Shown here piece after piece: positions 11,354-22,023 of a DNA stretch of 64,000 nucleotides; the stretch's first letter is position 1, and every line of letters starts with the position of its first letter. The DNA is from Drosophila persimilis (lineage: Eukaryota; Arthropoda; Insecta; Diptera; Drosophilidae), in the NCBI RefSeq assembly GCF_003286085.1, contig NW_020825430.1:1-64000 (forward strand). Reading direction: 5' to 3'. The notes under the pieces are model-generated. The model worked only from the letters and a program-made list of their open reading frames with translations. It searched no databases and was not told the DNA's origin. The position numbers and the translations under genes are program-made.

Positions 11354-12182
11354 CGCGGGCAGACAGTGGGGAGAGGCCAACCAGGCCAGCACAGCCAGAA
11401 CAAGGGAGCGCGAGAAACCCACATGGGTTGGTAGAGGGTTGAGCAGGGGAGGATCGTCGACGGGGACTCGATGAACAAACCACGAGACCGCCCAGTTCGA
11501 GTTTTGCCCACGTCGCCAAGCAGGTCAGGGAGTGTTCGTTTCGGTTCGACGGAACGGCGAAACCACTCGAGTTCCTGGAACAAATCGAGTGGTCAGCCGA
11601 CATGTACGGTTTGGATTTGAATTTAATTCCACGAGCAATGCCTGGGCTGCTAAAGGGTCGGGCGCTCATGTGGTTTGTAGCCAACAACAGGCAGTGGCAG
11701 ACATGGAACGCATTTGCGCGTAGCTTCCAAGCATACTTCCTGCCGAGGGGGTATTTTGAAAAATTACTCCAGGAGGTGAGATTGTGGAAGCAAAGGTGGG
11801 GAGAGCCATTCAAGGACTACATGGTGGAGATGCAGACCCTCATGCGGCCACTAAAATGCACGCCCGAAGAGCAGTTGGAGCTCATCAGAGACAACAGCAT
11901 GCCCGATTTGAGGGTGTTCATCAGCGGAAAAAAGGCCGGTCCCGACGCGGCGGGACGACCAAGCGAACACGAACATAGAGGCTGGGTTCGTGAAAAACCC
12001 AGCCCAGGCGTGTCGACGATGCGGAAGTGACCGCCATTGGGCACAAGCAATCAAAGGCCGACCGATAACAAGCAAGGTAGGAGCCCCGACATGGCAGTGC
12101 TGCCAGAAAGCGGGAAACGCCCCGCGACCCAAGCCGCGGAGGGCCGTGCCAGGGTCGCAAGACGAAGCCCCCCAAAACTCGT
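11354..12182 (+). pseudogene. gag of Osvaldo-like copy D (5' truncated)
   Basis: It joins gag at the point equivalent to 16509 in copy A. The frame around 11500-11930 matches the capsid region (EFLEQIEWS, LNLIPRAMP, ALMWFVANN) of the other copies. It then has a deletion that removes the region between VFI and the GEKRPV linker, and a further one in the second Cys motif. The nucleocapsid knuckle is present but shifted (CRRCGSDRHWAQA). Frame breaks near 11500 and 12030 make it non-functional. Confidence 0.75.
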
Positions 12183-13275
12183 AGGAGAACTCACGGTGGA
12201 GGATGTCCAGCTGTCGGCGGTGGTGAGGATCGCGGGCAGCAACTGGAAAGCAACGGTCGATACCGGGGCGACAAGCAGGGGAAGAGAGGCACCAGAAAGA
12301 GACGAGGAAGCTGATGCGGCTGGCTGACGGAGGCAGCCGGGAAATCAATTCCCAGATCGAGGTGGAGATCGGGGACAAGATCGTTACAATCCCGCTTCTC
12401 GTGTTGCCCGGAGTAATTGATGCGCTTGTCCTGGGTTGTGATCCCTGCGAGAGGCCACCGCCAGGGGCGGTTGGAGGAGAAGTTGTCAGTGGCGGTGGTA
12501 GCGGACACTGGAGGGTCCGTCGAGCCCGCATCCGACGGAACGCGAGCGTAGGAGGGATCGGTCGAAAACTTCCTGCCAAAGGAGTTGGAAGAGTTCCGAG
12601 AACTGAAGGGAGTGTCGAACATAGCTACACACACGATCACACAAACAGCGTTACTACCCCAAAAATCCCAAGATGCAAGCCGAAATCAACCAACAGGTTG
12701 ACGAGCTGCTGGAAAGAGGGTACATTGAGCCATCGAAGAGTCCGTACAGTTCACCCATCGTGATGGTCAAAAAGAAGACGGGAAGGTGGAGATTATGCGT
12801 GGACTTCAGACAGATAAACGCGAAGTCCATCAAGAATGCGTACCCCATGCCAAGAATAGACTATATTTTGGACCAGCTCAGGGAGGCACGGTTCATCAGT
12901 AGCTTAGACTTAAAGGACGGTTATTGGCAGATACCACTGGAGGAAGGCAGCAGGAAGTTCACCGCGTTCACGGTGCCTGGCAAAGGGATGTTCCAGTGGA
13001 AGGTGATGCCATTCGGACTCCACTCAGCCTCGGCTACGTTCCAGAGGGCATTGGACCAGGTGATAGGCCCCGAGATGATGCCACACGCGTTCGCGTACCA
13101 AGACGACATCATTGTCATCGGCCGTACCGAGGAGAAGCACAAGCGCAACGTCGAAGAAGTTTTTCGACGGTTGAAAAATGCAAACTTGCGCCTAAACGTG
13201 GACAAGTGTCAATTTTTTAAGAAGGAACTACGATACCTGGGGCATTTGGTGACGGGAGACGGCATCTGCCATTAA
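12183..13275 (+). pseudogene. Protease and reverse transcriptase of Osvaldo-like copy D
   Basis: The protease active site (VDTGAT, about 12258-12275) is retained here but destroyed in the array copies. RT follows from about 12600: SSPIVMVKKK, LCVDFRQINAK, SLDLKDGYWQIPL, FTVPGKGMFQWKVMPFG, the catalytic YQDD near 13098, and YLGHLVTGDG. The frame ends at 13275. The protease to RT stretch has several shifts (near 12300 and 12640). It is the only copy in the window with a complete RT core for this family. Confidence 0.8.
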
Positions 13276-13289
13276 GGAGTTGTAGCCGG

Positions 13290-14010
13290 CAGCGAGTGTT
13301 AGAGAGCTACGACAATACTTGGGCGTGGCCTCCTGGTACAGGCGTTTCGTAAAGGGATTCGCCACGTTGGTGCAGCCCCTCAGCACTTTGCTGAAGAAGA
13401 AGGCGAAGTGGGAATGGTGAACAGAACAGCAACAAGCGTTCGATGACGTAAAAAGTCGGCTGACAGCAGACGCGGTGTTGGCATGCCCGGATTTCTCAAA
13501 GAAATTCGTGCTCCAGACGGACGCCAGCCACTACGGACTGGGGGCGATCCTGACGCAAGAGACGGAGAAGGGCGAGAGGGTCATCTCATACGCCAGTAGG
13601 ACTCTGAATAGCGCAGAAAATAACTATTCGGCGACTGAAAAGGAGTGTCTGGCCATTGTATGGGCTATAAGAAAGCTAAAGCCCTATCTGGAGGGATACC
13701 ATTTCAAGGTAGTCACAGATCACATGGCGTTGAAATGGTTGAACAGCATCGAGAGCTCAACGGGGAGGATCGCCAGGTGGGCGCTGGAGCTACAACAATA
13801 CGACTTCGAAGTGGCATATAGGAAAGGGCAGCTGAACGTAGTGGTGGACGCAATGTCCCGACAGCCATTGGCGGAGCGCTGCCTGAGAACCACCGAGGAG
13901 GAAGCAGAGAAGGGACACGAACCTGAGGCAGAGTGCGGATGGATTAAAAAGGTCAAAGAGAGGATGAGGACGGAACCGAGGAAATATCCGGATTACGTGG
14001 AGGAAGCAGG
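13290..14010 (+). pseudogene. RT thumb and RNase H of Osvaldo-like copy D
   Basis: The RT connection is visible at 13290-13420 (RELRQYLGVASWYRRF), interrupted by a TGA in place of an expected codon near 13418. RNase H follows in the frame 13475-14077: LQTDASHYGLGAIL, SYASRTL, SATEKECLAIVWAI, FKVVTDHMALKWL and a DAMSR motif. The last 22 codons of that frame (after about 14010) are not pol but the HeT-A-like 3' fragment. The integrase is missing. Confidence 0.8.
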
Positions 14011-14390
14011 TCGCGAATACCCACACATTCTTATTGCCTCCTCCCCACCCTGCATACGAAACAAGAAAACCAACTGAGAGAGTCAAAAGGGGGAAACGAC
14101 AAAGAGAGCGGACTAACAGTGAAGAATCCGCAGAAGAAGAGGCCTCGAAACATACCTGCCTTCGCGATTACACGCACATACATACAGACGATACTGCAGC
14201 CCGAGCGGAAGAAGCAGCGAACGGATCGAACATTACAAACGAACCTGGTTCGAGTTTGAGCTTGAACCAGGCCCCCCCCCCCTCATGACGAAGGCCCTGG
14301 CCGCAAACACACATGCATTGTGCAAAACGGCAATGCACACAATAGAATTGCCATCCACCTCAGCTGAGGCAGCCAGACGAAAATTACTCT
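14011..14390 (+). mobile_element. 3'-end fragment of the HeT-A-like element
   Basis: 14011-14330 is an inverted copy of 7231-7550, beginning tcgcgaatacccacac and ending around gcaaaacggcaatgc. The two copies differ by substitutions and small indels, for example an extra poly-C run at 14270-14281 here. A 5'-truncated 3' end is what an aborted target-primed insertion leaves, but it could also be one side of a rearranged larger insertion. Confidence 0.65.
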
Positions 14391-14395
14391 CCAAA

Positions 14396-15133
14396 AACAA
14401 CACTGCGGACACCGCAACTCTACAGTTATACCCGATACTAAGTCAGTATGGCTCTCCTCCAGCAGACGCCGCTAATATTAAACGACACGACAAAGAATGC
14501 GTGCGAGAGAGACAGAAAATCAGTCTGAGCGTGACGTCGGGCGCTGCGTAGCCAATGCAAATTGATTTGTTCCTTTTGGCTACAAAAATTATCTGATCTG
14601 ATCCAAATTCAGCAACCGGATCGATGTAGTCATTCTCTATGATTCTGCGTTTTTAGTTTTCTCGAATCTGCAATATTGTGGATGCAACAGATTTTCGTCC
14701 TTTGTGTGGGCGGAAGGGGGTGGTGCGAAATTTTGAGATATACGTTTTATAGTGAGATCTAACAGGAGTGCGGATACTAAATTTGGTTACTCTAGCCTTA
14801 ATAGTCCTGAATATCCCCAGATTTGCATTCTTTGCGGGGGCGGAAGGGGGTGTGGCGAAATTTTGAAACAAACTCGTCTCGGTCCGATATATTAGGAGTG
14901 TGGATACCAAATTTGGTTGCTCTAGCTTTTATAGTCTCTGAGATCTAGGCGCTAATGTTTTACTCTAAGCAAAGCCGCCTATGCTACGTGTGTGCTAGAG
15001 AGAGACAGGGCGAGAAAAAATGAAATTGTTTTCTTGATGCTGGCTATAATAATAATACGATCCAATTCAGATTCTGCAGTCTAAAAGATATGGTCATTCT
15101 CTACGATTCTGCGTTTTTGGTTTTCTCGTATCT
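14396..15133 (-). mobile_element. DINE-1-like element, truncated at both ends
   Basis: It begins inside the hairpin (ctgcggacaccgcaactc), includes atacccgatact, the cgagagagacagaaaatc segment and two of the three internal ggcggaag repeats, and stops abruptly at ctcgtatctt where an LTR begins. The same DINE/LTR junction recurs at 22023. Non-coding. Confidence 0.8.
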
Positions 15134-16064
15134 TGTGAGGAAAGGTATTCCCACACGTAGGGGGCAGTATAGGGTTAAGCGCTAACGGCCGTTATCCGGG
15201 GATATCCGGAGGCGGCGAGTTCCCGAGGAGAGCTCTCCCGGGGACCCAAGATGAGAGGGGAGGACCCCTGGAGAGAGAGCAGCGGGATGACGGTATCGGG
15301 CCGGCAGTGGCCCAGCGCATGACAAAATATGGTCATGAGATCACGCCACCAGCCAGGTCCCGTTGGAAAGCGACAAGGGAATGAAGGAACGCCGATGGAA
15401 AAATACGGGCACCGCATGGCGGAAAGTGCCGTTAGCGCCAGGCGGCATCGGCGGCGCCGACGCAGAAGCGAGCCTATAAGAGGAGGGCCGCGACCAGGAA
15501 CAGGGAGAGTCAGCAAACGGAGCTAGCAAGAGTGAAGTGAATAGTGAGCCACAAGAGTGAGACCAAGCGAAGGGAAAAGAACTTTAGAAAGCGAACGCGT
15601 TGTGTGAGGATTGAGAGGCGGACTCGAGCGTGCAGCCAAGAGCCAAAGACCCCAATCCCTTGAACCAACGGTGCCACGCTTGAAGCGCATCCCACCAGGA
15701 GTGAGGCACCCTCGGGCCGAAAAGCCAAGTGAGTCGAGTGAGATGGAACGCGTCAGGCGCCTGACTGAGAGGCGGATTTGGGCCACGTGCCAAGACTAGC
15801 CCCAGTCAGTAGAGCCGGCGGTGCCACGCTTGGCGACGCCGTGGGGGGCCCAGGGAGCGACACGCTCATCGAACCACAGAGGAGAACCAAGAGGAGAACC
15901 AGCACCGGAGTCGGAATAGCGTAGGATAGACTTAAGATACCAATAAAGCATATTAGCATACCAGTACAAGACCCAACCCGTGCCTTCTTACTTGTCGTCG
16001 CAGCGAGCCTACCGACCGCTGAGCCAGCCCAGCTGCATCAGACGGAAAAGAACGGTTCGTTACA
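15134..16064 (+). repeat. LTR of Osvaldo-like unit A
   Basis: About 931 bp, from tgtgaggaaagg to ttcgttaca (TG...CA). Near-identical copies lie at 22024-22955, 24351-25216 (missing the first 60 or so bases) and 32134-32971 (3' end lost). An AATAAA occurs near 15941. It carries the promoter, R and U5 in the usual LTR plan, but exact borders of R are not visible. Confidence 0.85.
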
Positions 16065-16066
16065 AC

Positions 16067-16084
16067 TGGCGCCCAACGTGGAGC
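16067..16084 (+). promoter_or_regulatory. Primer-binding site, tRNA-Lys type
   Basis: tggcgcccaacgtggagc follows the LTR by two bases. It matches the 3' end complement of tRNA-Lys(CUU) (TGGCGCCCAACGTGGGGC) except at one base; the other copies, at about 22959 and 25220, read gtggggc there. Osvaldo and Ulysses are known to use tRNA-Lys, which is the main reason for the family name. Confidence 0.8.
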
Positions 16085-16155
16085 CTCTCGACAAGTAAGA
16101 GACAAAGTGCGTTTGGGAAGGGCGGTACTGAGTTTAGTATCGCGAGGACATAAAA

Positions 16156-17517
16156 ATGAGGAGCCGACGATGGGTTCATTCATTGAGGAAAGAGGACTTG
16201 GTCCAGTGCGCGCGGGCGTGCGGTCTTCGATTGGAAGGCACGCTGACCGAGATGCGCCGAATCTTCAAGGAGTGGATAGAGAAGCATGGAGAGAAACCGG
16301 AGTATGCGGACGCGCTCGAGGCCTGGGAGATGAAGGCGGGAGGAGCCGCGACCGCGGCCCAGATGGAGGACGGGGCGGATCCATACGAGCGCCTGACGCT
16401 GCCGGCGAGTGCGGAGCAAGTAACTCTGTGGAGACGGCCGTCCGAGACCCAAGAGGAGCTCATCGCGAGCCTGGCGGTCCCGGTGAAAAGCCGGTGGCCT
16501 AGCCGACCGCGGGCAGAGAGTGGGGAGAGGCCAACCAGGCCAGCACAGCCGGAGCAAGGGAGCGCGAGAAACCCACAGGGATTGGAAGAAGGGAGAGCAG
16601 GGGAGGATCGTAGACGGGGACTCGATGAACAAACCACGAGACCGCCCAGTTCGAGTTTTGCCCACGTCGCCAAGCAGGTCAGGGAGTGGTCGTTTCGGTT
16701 CGACGGAACGGCGAAACCACTCGAGTTCCTGGAACAGATCGAGTGGTCAGCCGACATGTACGGGTTGGAGTTGAATTTAATTCCGCGAGCCATGCCTGAG
16801 CTGCTAAAGGGTCGGGCGCTCATGTGGTTTGTAGCCAACAACAGGCAGTGGCAGACATGGAACGCACTTGCGCGTAGCTTCCAAGCATACTTCCTGCCGA
16901 GAGGGTATTTTGAAAAATTACTCCAGGAGGTGAGGTTGAGGAAGCAAAGGTGGGGAGAGCCATTCAAGGACTACATGGTGGAGATGCAGACCCTCATGCG
17001 GCTACTAAAATGCACGCCCGAAGAGCAGTTGGAGCTTATTAGAGACAACAGCATGCCCGATTTTAGGGTGTTCATCCGGCCACATAGGTGCAGAGACCTG
17101 GATCACATGATGACGCTGGCCGACGAATTTGAGGCTCTGGAGAGGGACCGGCTGGAGTTCCAACGGGAGTGTCCGGCGAGTAAAGCAAAAGCAAACAATC
17201 CGTTCGCTCGTCCGGCAGTAACGGAGATATGTCGCCGCTGCCAGGGCGAAACGGCAGCCAGCTCTGATCCGACAGGGGAGAAAAGGCCGGTCCCAACGCG
17301 GCGGGACGACCAAGCGAACACGAACATAGAGGCTGGGTTCGTGAAAAACCCAGCCCAGTCGTGTCGACGATGCGGAAGTGACCGCCATTGGGCACAAGCA
17401 TGCAATGGCCGACCTATAACATTCTGCTGGAGGTGCGGCAAGGTAGGAGCCCCGACATGGCAGTGCTGCCAGAAAGCGGGAAACGCCCCGCAAGACGAAG
17501 CCCCCCAAAACTCGTAG
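16156..17517 (+). CDS. Gag polyprotein, Osvaldo-like unit A
   Basis: A 453-residue open frame from the first ATG after the primer site. Residues 1-45 resemble a SAP-like helix pair (RKEDLVQCARACGLRLEG). An Arg/Glu/Pro-rich linker follows, then the capsid region about 175-330 (FRFDGTAKPLEFLEQIEW, ALMWFVANNRQWQTW). A knuckle CRRCGSDRHWAQAC (C-x2-C-x4-H-x4-C) near residue 400 is followed by a second Cys cluster. Copy C has 11 more residues near the end (unit A lost a short in-frame stretch). A C6A4 run at 17501-17510 lies just before the stop, with protease in the -1 frame overlapping, so -1 frameshifting is plausible. Gag builds the particle and binds RNA. The frame looks intact. Confidence 0.8.
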   Translation: MRSRRWVHSLRKEDLVQCARACGLRLEGTLTEMRRIFKEWIEKHGEKPEYADALEAWEMKAGGAATAAQMEDGADPYERLTLPASAEQVTLWRRPSETQEELIASLAVPVKSRWPSRPRAESGERPTRPAQPEQGSARNPQGLEEGRAGEDRRRGLDEQTTRPPSSSFAHVAKQVREWSFRFDGTAKPLEFLEQIEWSADMYGLELNLIPRAMPELLKGRALMWFVANNRQWQTWNALARSFQAYFLPRGYFEKLLQEVRLRKQRWGEPFKDYMVEMQTLMRLLKCTPEEQLELIRDNSMPDFRVFIRPHRCRDLDHMMTLADEFEALERDRLEFQRECPASKAKANNPFARPAVTEICRRCQGETAASSDPTGEKRPVPTRRDDQANTNIEAGFVKNPAQSCRRCGSDRHWAQACNGRPITFCWRCGKVGAPTWQCCQKAGNAPQDEAPQNS

Positions 17518-18660
17518 GAGAACTCACGGTGGAGGATGTCCAGCTGTCGGCGGTGGTGAGGATCGCGGGCAGCAACTGGTCATACCGGGGCGACAAGCAG
17601 TTTTATCAGCGACCTGTCCTGTGCGGGACACAGGGTTGTGATCCCTGCGAGAGGCCACCGCCAGGGGCGGTTGGAGGAGAAGTTGTCAGTGGCGGTGGTA
17701 GCGAACACGGGAGGGTCTGTCGAGCCCGCATCCGACGGAACGCGAGCGGAGGAGGGGTCGGTCGAAAACTTCCTGGCAAAGGAGTTGGAAGAGTTCCGAG
17801 AACTGAAGGGAGTGTCGAACATAGCTACACACACGATCACTATGAGTGATGCCCAGCCGGTCAAACAGCGTTACTATCCCAAAAATCCCAAGATGCAAGC
17901 CGAAATCAAGCAACAGGTTGACGAACTGCTGGAAAGAGGGTGTATTGAGCCATCGAAGAGTCCGTACAGTTCACCCATCGTGATGGTCAAAAAGAAGACG
18001 AGAAAGTGGAGATTATGCGTGGACTTCAGACAGATAAACGCGAAGTGCATCAAGGATGCGTACCCCATGCCAAGAATAGACTATATTTTGGACCAGCTCA
18101 GGGAGGCACGGTTCATCAGTAGCTTAGACTTAAAGGACGGATATTGGCAGATACCACTGGAGGAAGGCAGTAGAAAGTTCACCGCGTTCACGGTGCCCGG
18201 CAAAGGGCTGTTCCAGTGGAAGGTGATGCCATTCGGACTCCACTCAGAACCAGAGGGAACCAGTGGAACTGGGATGAGAAATGGCCAGAGATAATGTTGG
18301 CCGTAAATTCAGGGATGTCCGAATCCACCGGGTACTCGCCGGCGTTTGTGGTCCAAGGGAGAGAGCCGAGGCTACCAAAGGCTCTATACGATGACGAAGC
18401 GCTTGGCACAGGACAGGGCACGCCCACTCCGGACGAGAACGCGGCCAAGTTGAGAGAAGTATTTCAACTGGTGAGGCGGAATCTCGAAAGAGCGGCGCAG
18501 GACCAGGCGAGGTATTATAACCTGAGGAGGAGAGCGTGGAAACCCACGATTGGAGACAAGGTATGGGTCAAGCAACACCATCTATCCAACGCGGCCGAAG
18601 GGTTTGCGGTATAACTGGCCCCGAAATATGACGGTCCCTACACCATAATGGATTTCGTGT
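17518..18660 (+). pseudogene. Internally deleted pol of unit A
   Basis: The protease region has lost the DTG triad by a small deletion (aactgg|tcatacc instead of the sequence kept at 12241-12275). The RT N-terminal half is intact from about 17760 (VKQRYYPKNPK, SSPIVMVKKK, LCVDFRQINAK, DLKDGYWQIPL) to FGLHS at about 18246. Then the sequence jumps to the integrase C-terminus (EIMLAVNSGMSESTGYSP, KVWVKQHHLS, KYDGPYTI). The YxDD, RNase H and DDE core are gone. A TAA at about 18612 adds a further stop absent from copy C, and a deletion near 18690 removes the very end. Confidence 0.85.
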
Positions 18661-18823
18661 CCCCGGTCATTTGTAAATTAAAGAAGGACAGCCCTAAAAC
18701 AGGCCCTGGAACCGAAGCGTAGACGACGCACAAGGAGGGGCAACGGGCGAGGCATACGGAGAAGGATGGACGAGCACGAAAGACAGAGACTAGCGGCAGG
18801 GGCAGAAAGGAGAGTCCCAGCTG

Positions 18824-19005
18824 GATGCCACGCAGGACAAGGTCGTACAGGATACTCTTACAACTAAGGTTCGGTAAAACTAAGAACCACGCGTGTCACG
18901 CAGGACAGGAATCGCCCACAAGGGAGGAGCGGGCGGCCCAACTTGATGCCACGCAGGACAAGGCCGTACAGGATACTCTTACAACTAAGGTTCAGTAAAA
19001 CTAAG
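18824..19005 (+). repeat. Two 61 bp direct repeats between pol and the 3' ORF
   Basis: 18824-18884 and 18945-19005 both run from gatgccacgcaggacaag to gtaaaactaag and differ at only a few positions. The same pair is present in unit C (about 28070-28250). They lie in the roughly 780 bp spacer between the end of pol and the 3' ORF, which otherwise shows no coding sequence. Confidence 0.8.
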
Positions 19006-19468
19006 CAGCAGACGGCGGCCGGCGGACCAATAAAGCTGGACCTACAAGAAAAAAAAGGAGGATTAGCTCGTCAGCCAATAGGAACTGATCAAAGGCAAAG
19101 AAGGTAGAAGATACCCGGGTTACCACTATCCCAGGGGGGGCGGGTTGCGTGGTGCGTCGACGGACGAGGGGGCACCCGAGAAGGGGGTTCCGAGATGAGC
19201 AGAGGTTCGGGTCCGGGTCCAGGGCATCGAAGCCAGCTGCTAACGTCGGGGATGGCGGGACAAAAGCGGATGCCGCCCGTGCGCGGTCTACCGGCTGGGG
19301 AATCGGATGATCCCTGGGTCTTAGGCGCTGCACGGGGGTGACATCCGCATCTAAGCCGATCCAGAGACGGGCGGAGCTGGCCACGGGGGGCGGGCCGATG
19401 TTTGGCAGCACGGGCGAAAGGTCGGAGGACCTATTGATCACGAGCTGGGAGATCGGTCAGCACCCTGG

Positions 19469-19479
19469 TATATATATAA
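19469..19479 (+). promoter_or_regulatory. TATA-like box upstream of the 3' ORF
   Basis: tatatatataa occurs 39 bp before the ATG at 19518, in an otherwise GC-rich region; unit C has the same site at about 28712. It could drive a separate transcript for the 3' ORF, or the ORF could be expressed from a spliced mRNA. Nothing else shows that it is used. Confidence 0.35.
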
Positions 19480-19517
19480 CGGAGCAGAGGAAATGGATTC
19501 GCCGCGGGTATCAGGCT

Positions 19518-21268
19518 ATGGGTGATACGCAAAGTCGGCGGCAGGCGTACCAGGTCGAACGCGAGGAGCAAAGGGCGAGTAGGAGTAGGTCCCCGGAGCT
19601 ACAGTTATTGGCCTCACCGCTAGTGTCAACCGCGGGATCCATGGGACCGACGGTATCCCCGGTGGTATCGCCGGGGTACACCGAGGCGGAAAGTGACCTG
19701 GAATTGGTGATCTGGGAGCCGGCGCCACGGAGAAAACGCGCACGCGAGGCGAAGCGCGAGGAGCCCCGGACCAGCAAGCACGAAGAGCCCCGGACCAGCA
19801 AGCGCGAGGAGCCCCACACCGGCAAGCGCGAGGAGCCCCGGACCAGCAAGCACGAAGAGCCCCGCACCGGCAAGCGCGAGAAGCCCCACCCCAGCAAGCG
19901 CGAGGAGCGGCCTGATGGAGGAAGGAGGGGGCGCACGGAGACGCGGAAGGAGGAGCCCAGTGAGCGGGCATCGAAGCGGGCGTCCACGCGTTCGACGCGT
20001 ACGGCCAAGGAAGAGGAGTCGTCGGCACGCACAAGGGGGACATCGACGGCGCGGCGAGGGGATCAGCGGCCGACAGACCCACAGGTCGAGGAGCCGCAGC
20101 CAACGCCGGCCGAAACCGCGGTCAAAGAGCCGCAGACAACGCCGACAGAAACCGCGGTCAAAGAGCCGCAGGCAACGCAGGCCGACATCGCGGAAAACAA
20201 CGCGGCCGCTGAGGCACGACGCCTCGCGGAATGGCACGCGGCGACGGAGGAGCGGAGGCAACGGCGTGTATGGGAGGACGCCCTGACGCTGGCAAAGAGG
20301 CTGAAGGCCACGCAGGAGGCTGAAAAGGCGGCGCAAGAAGCGGAGGCGGAGCGCCACAAACGGGACGTCGCGCACCAATGGCGGTGTATTAGCCGGATCA
20401 AGCCGGCTGACAACGCGCGCGGCCAAGGGGATCGGCATCAGCAGCAGCATCAGCAGCAGCAGCATCAGCAGCAGCAGCAGCAGCAGCATCAGCATCAGCA
20501 GCAGCAGCAGCAGCAGCACTGGCACGGGCCACAGGGAGCCGCCATCGGGCCGTTCGTCTCGCAGGAGGTGCGCTCCGCGGTACGAGACGGCATGATGTGG
20601 CACGTGCAAACGCGCCCTCGCCCCAGCAGCCCGGGCAAGAGGCGAGGGAGGCTCGACTGTGGGAGGAGGCACCACGCGCCAGTGACGAGAGGGACCCGAG
20701 GCGGCGGGCACGGCCACAGGAGTCGACAGGCCCAGCGGTGGCACCCACAGCCGAAAAGGTGCCCGAGGAGGCGCCCGGGGGGACGGCAGAGGTCGAGACG
20801 GAGGGAACGACGAACACGCCAACATCACTGACGGCGGAGGGCCCAGCGGCGGCACCCAAAGTCGAGGTGGCGACCGACGGCGAAGCGGATGACGGCGCGA
20901 GAGCAACGGCGGAAGCGAAGAAGGACGAACACTCACCTGAGCCATGGGAGAGAGGTCCTTGGCGATGGCCGGAACCCGGCCAGGGCGAGCGTCCGAAGCT
21001 GGGCCGACAGGCGTCGTGCCCAGGGGAGCGGGCGGAGGCGCGCCGGCCCGAGCTCCAGCGCCAGGCATCGTGGCCCCAGACGAGGTCGGCGGACAACTCA
21101 CGGTGGCGGTCCGTCAAACGCGAGGAGTGGCCGGCCGTAGTCCCGCGCTCTCTCGCGCGGATAAAGCCAACCGCAAGGAGGGTGAAGCGTCTGGTCAATG
21201 ACGGTGGCGTCCGGTACCGGCTATTGGTGTCCATCGATCGGCAGGAGGTATTCCGGGCTAGGTATTGA
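19518..21268 (+). pseudogene. Large 3' accessory ORF of the Osvaldo-like element (unit A copy)
   Basis: Not recognised. The frame can be extended to 19338, but MGDTQSRRQ at 19518 follows the TATA-like box. Its layout: Ser/Pro-rich N-terminus, about six tandem 8-residue units (K-R/H-E-E-P-R-T-S, 24 bp each, 19754-19905), a Lys/Glu/Arg-rich helix (EARRLAEWHAATEERRQRR), His/Gln runs from CAG/CAT repeats (20434-20520), an acidic/Pro region, and a basic C-terminus ending RLLVSIDRQEVFRARY. Unit C has 22 more bases at the point equivalent to about 20611; their loss here shifts the frame, so the C-terminal part is read from 20597-21268 in another frame. An undamaged gene would have about 590 codons. 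No signal peptide or transmembrane anchor is seen, so it does not resemble an envelope gene. Confidence 0.6.
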
Positions 21269-21338
21269 GGAGAAAAGAAGAGTAGAGAAGAAGAATGAAA
21301 GAAAAAGTAACTGAAAACAAGAACAAATAAAAGAAAAA

Positions 21339-22023
21339 CGAGGGGGAACGTCGCTAATATTAAACGACACGACAAAGAGTGCGTGCGAGAGAGACAGAAA
21401 ATCAGTCTGAGCGTGACGTCACGCGCTGCGTAGCCACTGCATATTGATTTGTTTCCTTTGGCTATAAAAATGATCTGATCTGATCCAGATTCAGCAATCT
21501 GATAGATATGGTCGTTATATATGATTCTGCGTTTTTAGTTTTCTCAAATCTGCAATATTGTGGATGCAACAGATTTTCGTCCTTTGTGGGGGCGGAAGGG
21601 GGTGGGGCGAAATTTTGAGATAAAGGTTTTATAGTGAGATCTAACAGAAGTGCGGATACCAAATTTGGTTACTCTAGCTTTAATAGTCTCTGAGATTTGT
21701 GAATATCCCCAGATTTGCATCCTTTGCGGGGGCGGAAGGGGGTGTGGCGAAATTTTGAAACAAACTCGTCTCGGTCCGATATATTAGAAGTGTGGATACC
21801 AAATTTGGTTGCTCTAGCTTTTATAGTCTCTGAGATCTAGGCGCTAATGTTTTACTCTAAGCAAAGCCGCCTATGCTACGTGTGTGTTAGAGAGAGACAG
21901 GGCGAGAAAAAATGAAATTGTTTTCTTGATGCTGGCTATAATAATAATACGATCCAATTCAGATTCTGCAGTCTAAAAGATATGGTCATTCTCTACGATT
22001 CTGCGTTTTTGGTTTTCTCGTAT
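21339..22023 (-). mobile_element. DINE-1-like element with deleted hairpin, unit A
   Basis: It begins cgagggggaacg but jumps directly to cgctaatatt, so the hairpin and atacccgatact segment are missing (about 75 bp). It then has the GA-rich segment and two internal ggcggaag repeats, and ends at tcgtatctt against the LTR at 22024. The same deletion occurs in the copy at 30609, so it predates the array duplication. Confidence 0.8.

Larger units (their letters stand above)
11354..14010 (+). mobile_element. Osvaldo/Ulysses-like Ty3/gypsy fragment (copy D)
   Basis: This is the same family as the tandem array at 15134-32971 but an independent copy. It starts inside gag, keeps the protease, RT and RNase H that the array copies lost, and stops after RNase H, where a fragment of the HeT-A-like 3' end begins. 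LTRs, integrase and the 3' ORF are absent. The family name is by resemblance (tRNA-Lys-type primer site, gag sequence style) and is tentative. Confidence 0.75.
15134..21338 (+). mobile_element. Osvaldo/Ulysses-like LTR retrotransposon, unit A
   Basis: The order is LTR (15134-16064), tRNA-Lys-type primer site, gag (16156-17517), deleted protease-pol (17518-18660), a spacer with direct repeats, and a large 3' ORF (19518-21268). The unit ends against a DINE at 21339, so its own 3' internal end, polypurine tract and 3' LTR are not in place; the next LTR is at 22024. The array distance LTR to LTR is 6890 bp. It cannot transpose on its own because RT, RNase H and integrase core are deleted. Confidence 0.8.

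Noticed and set aside
19626-21101. Minus-strand frame of 491 codons opposite the 3' ORF
   Set aside because: Low-complexity Leu/Arg/Pro/Ser composition produced by the CAG and octapeptide repeats on the other strand; no domain and no signal of its own.
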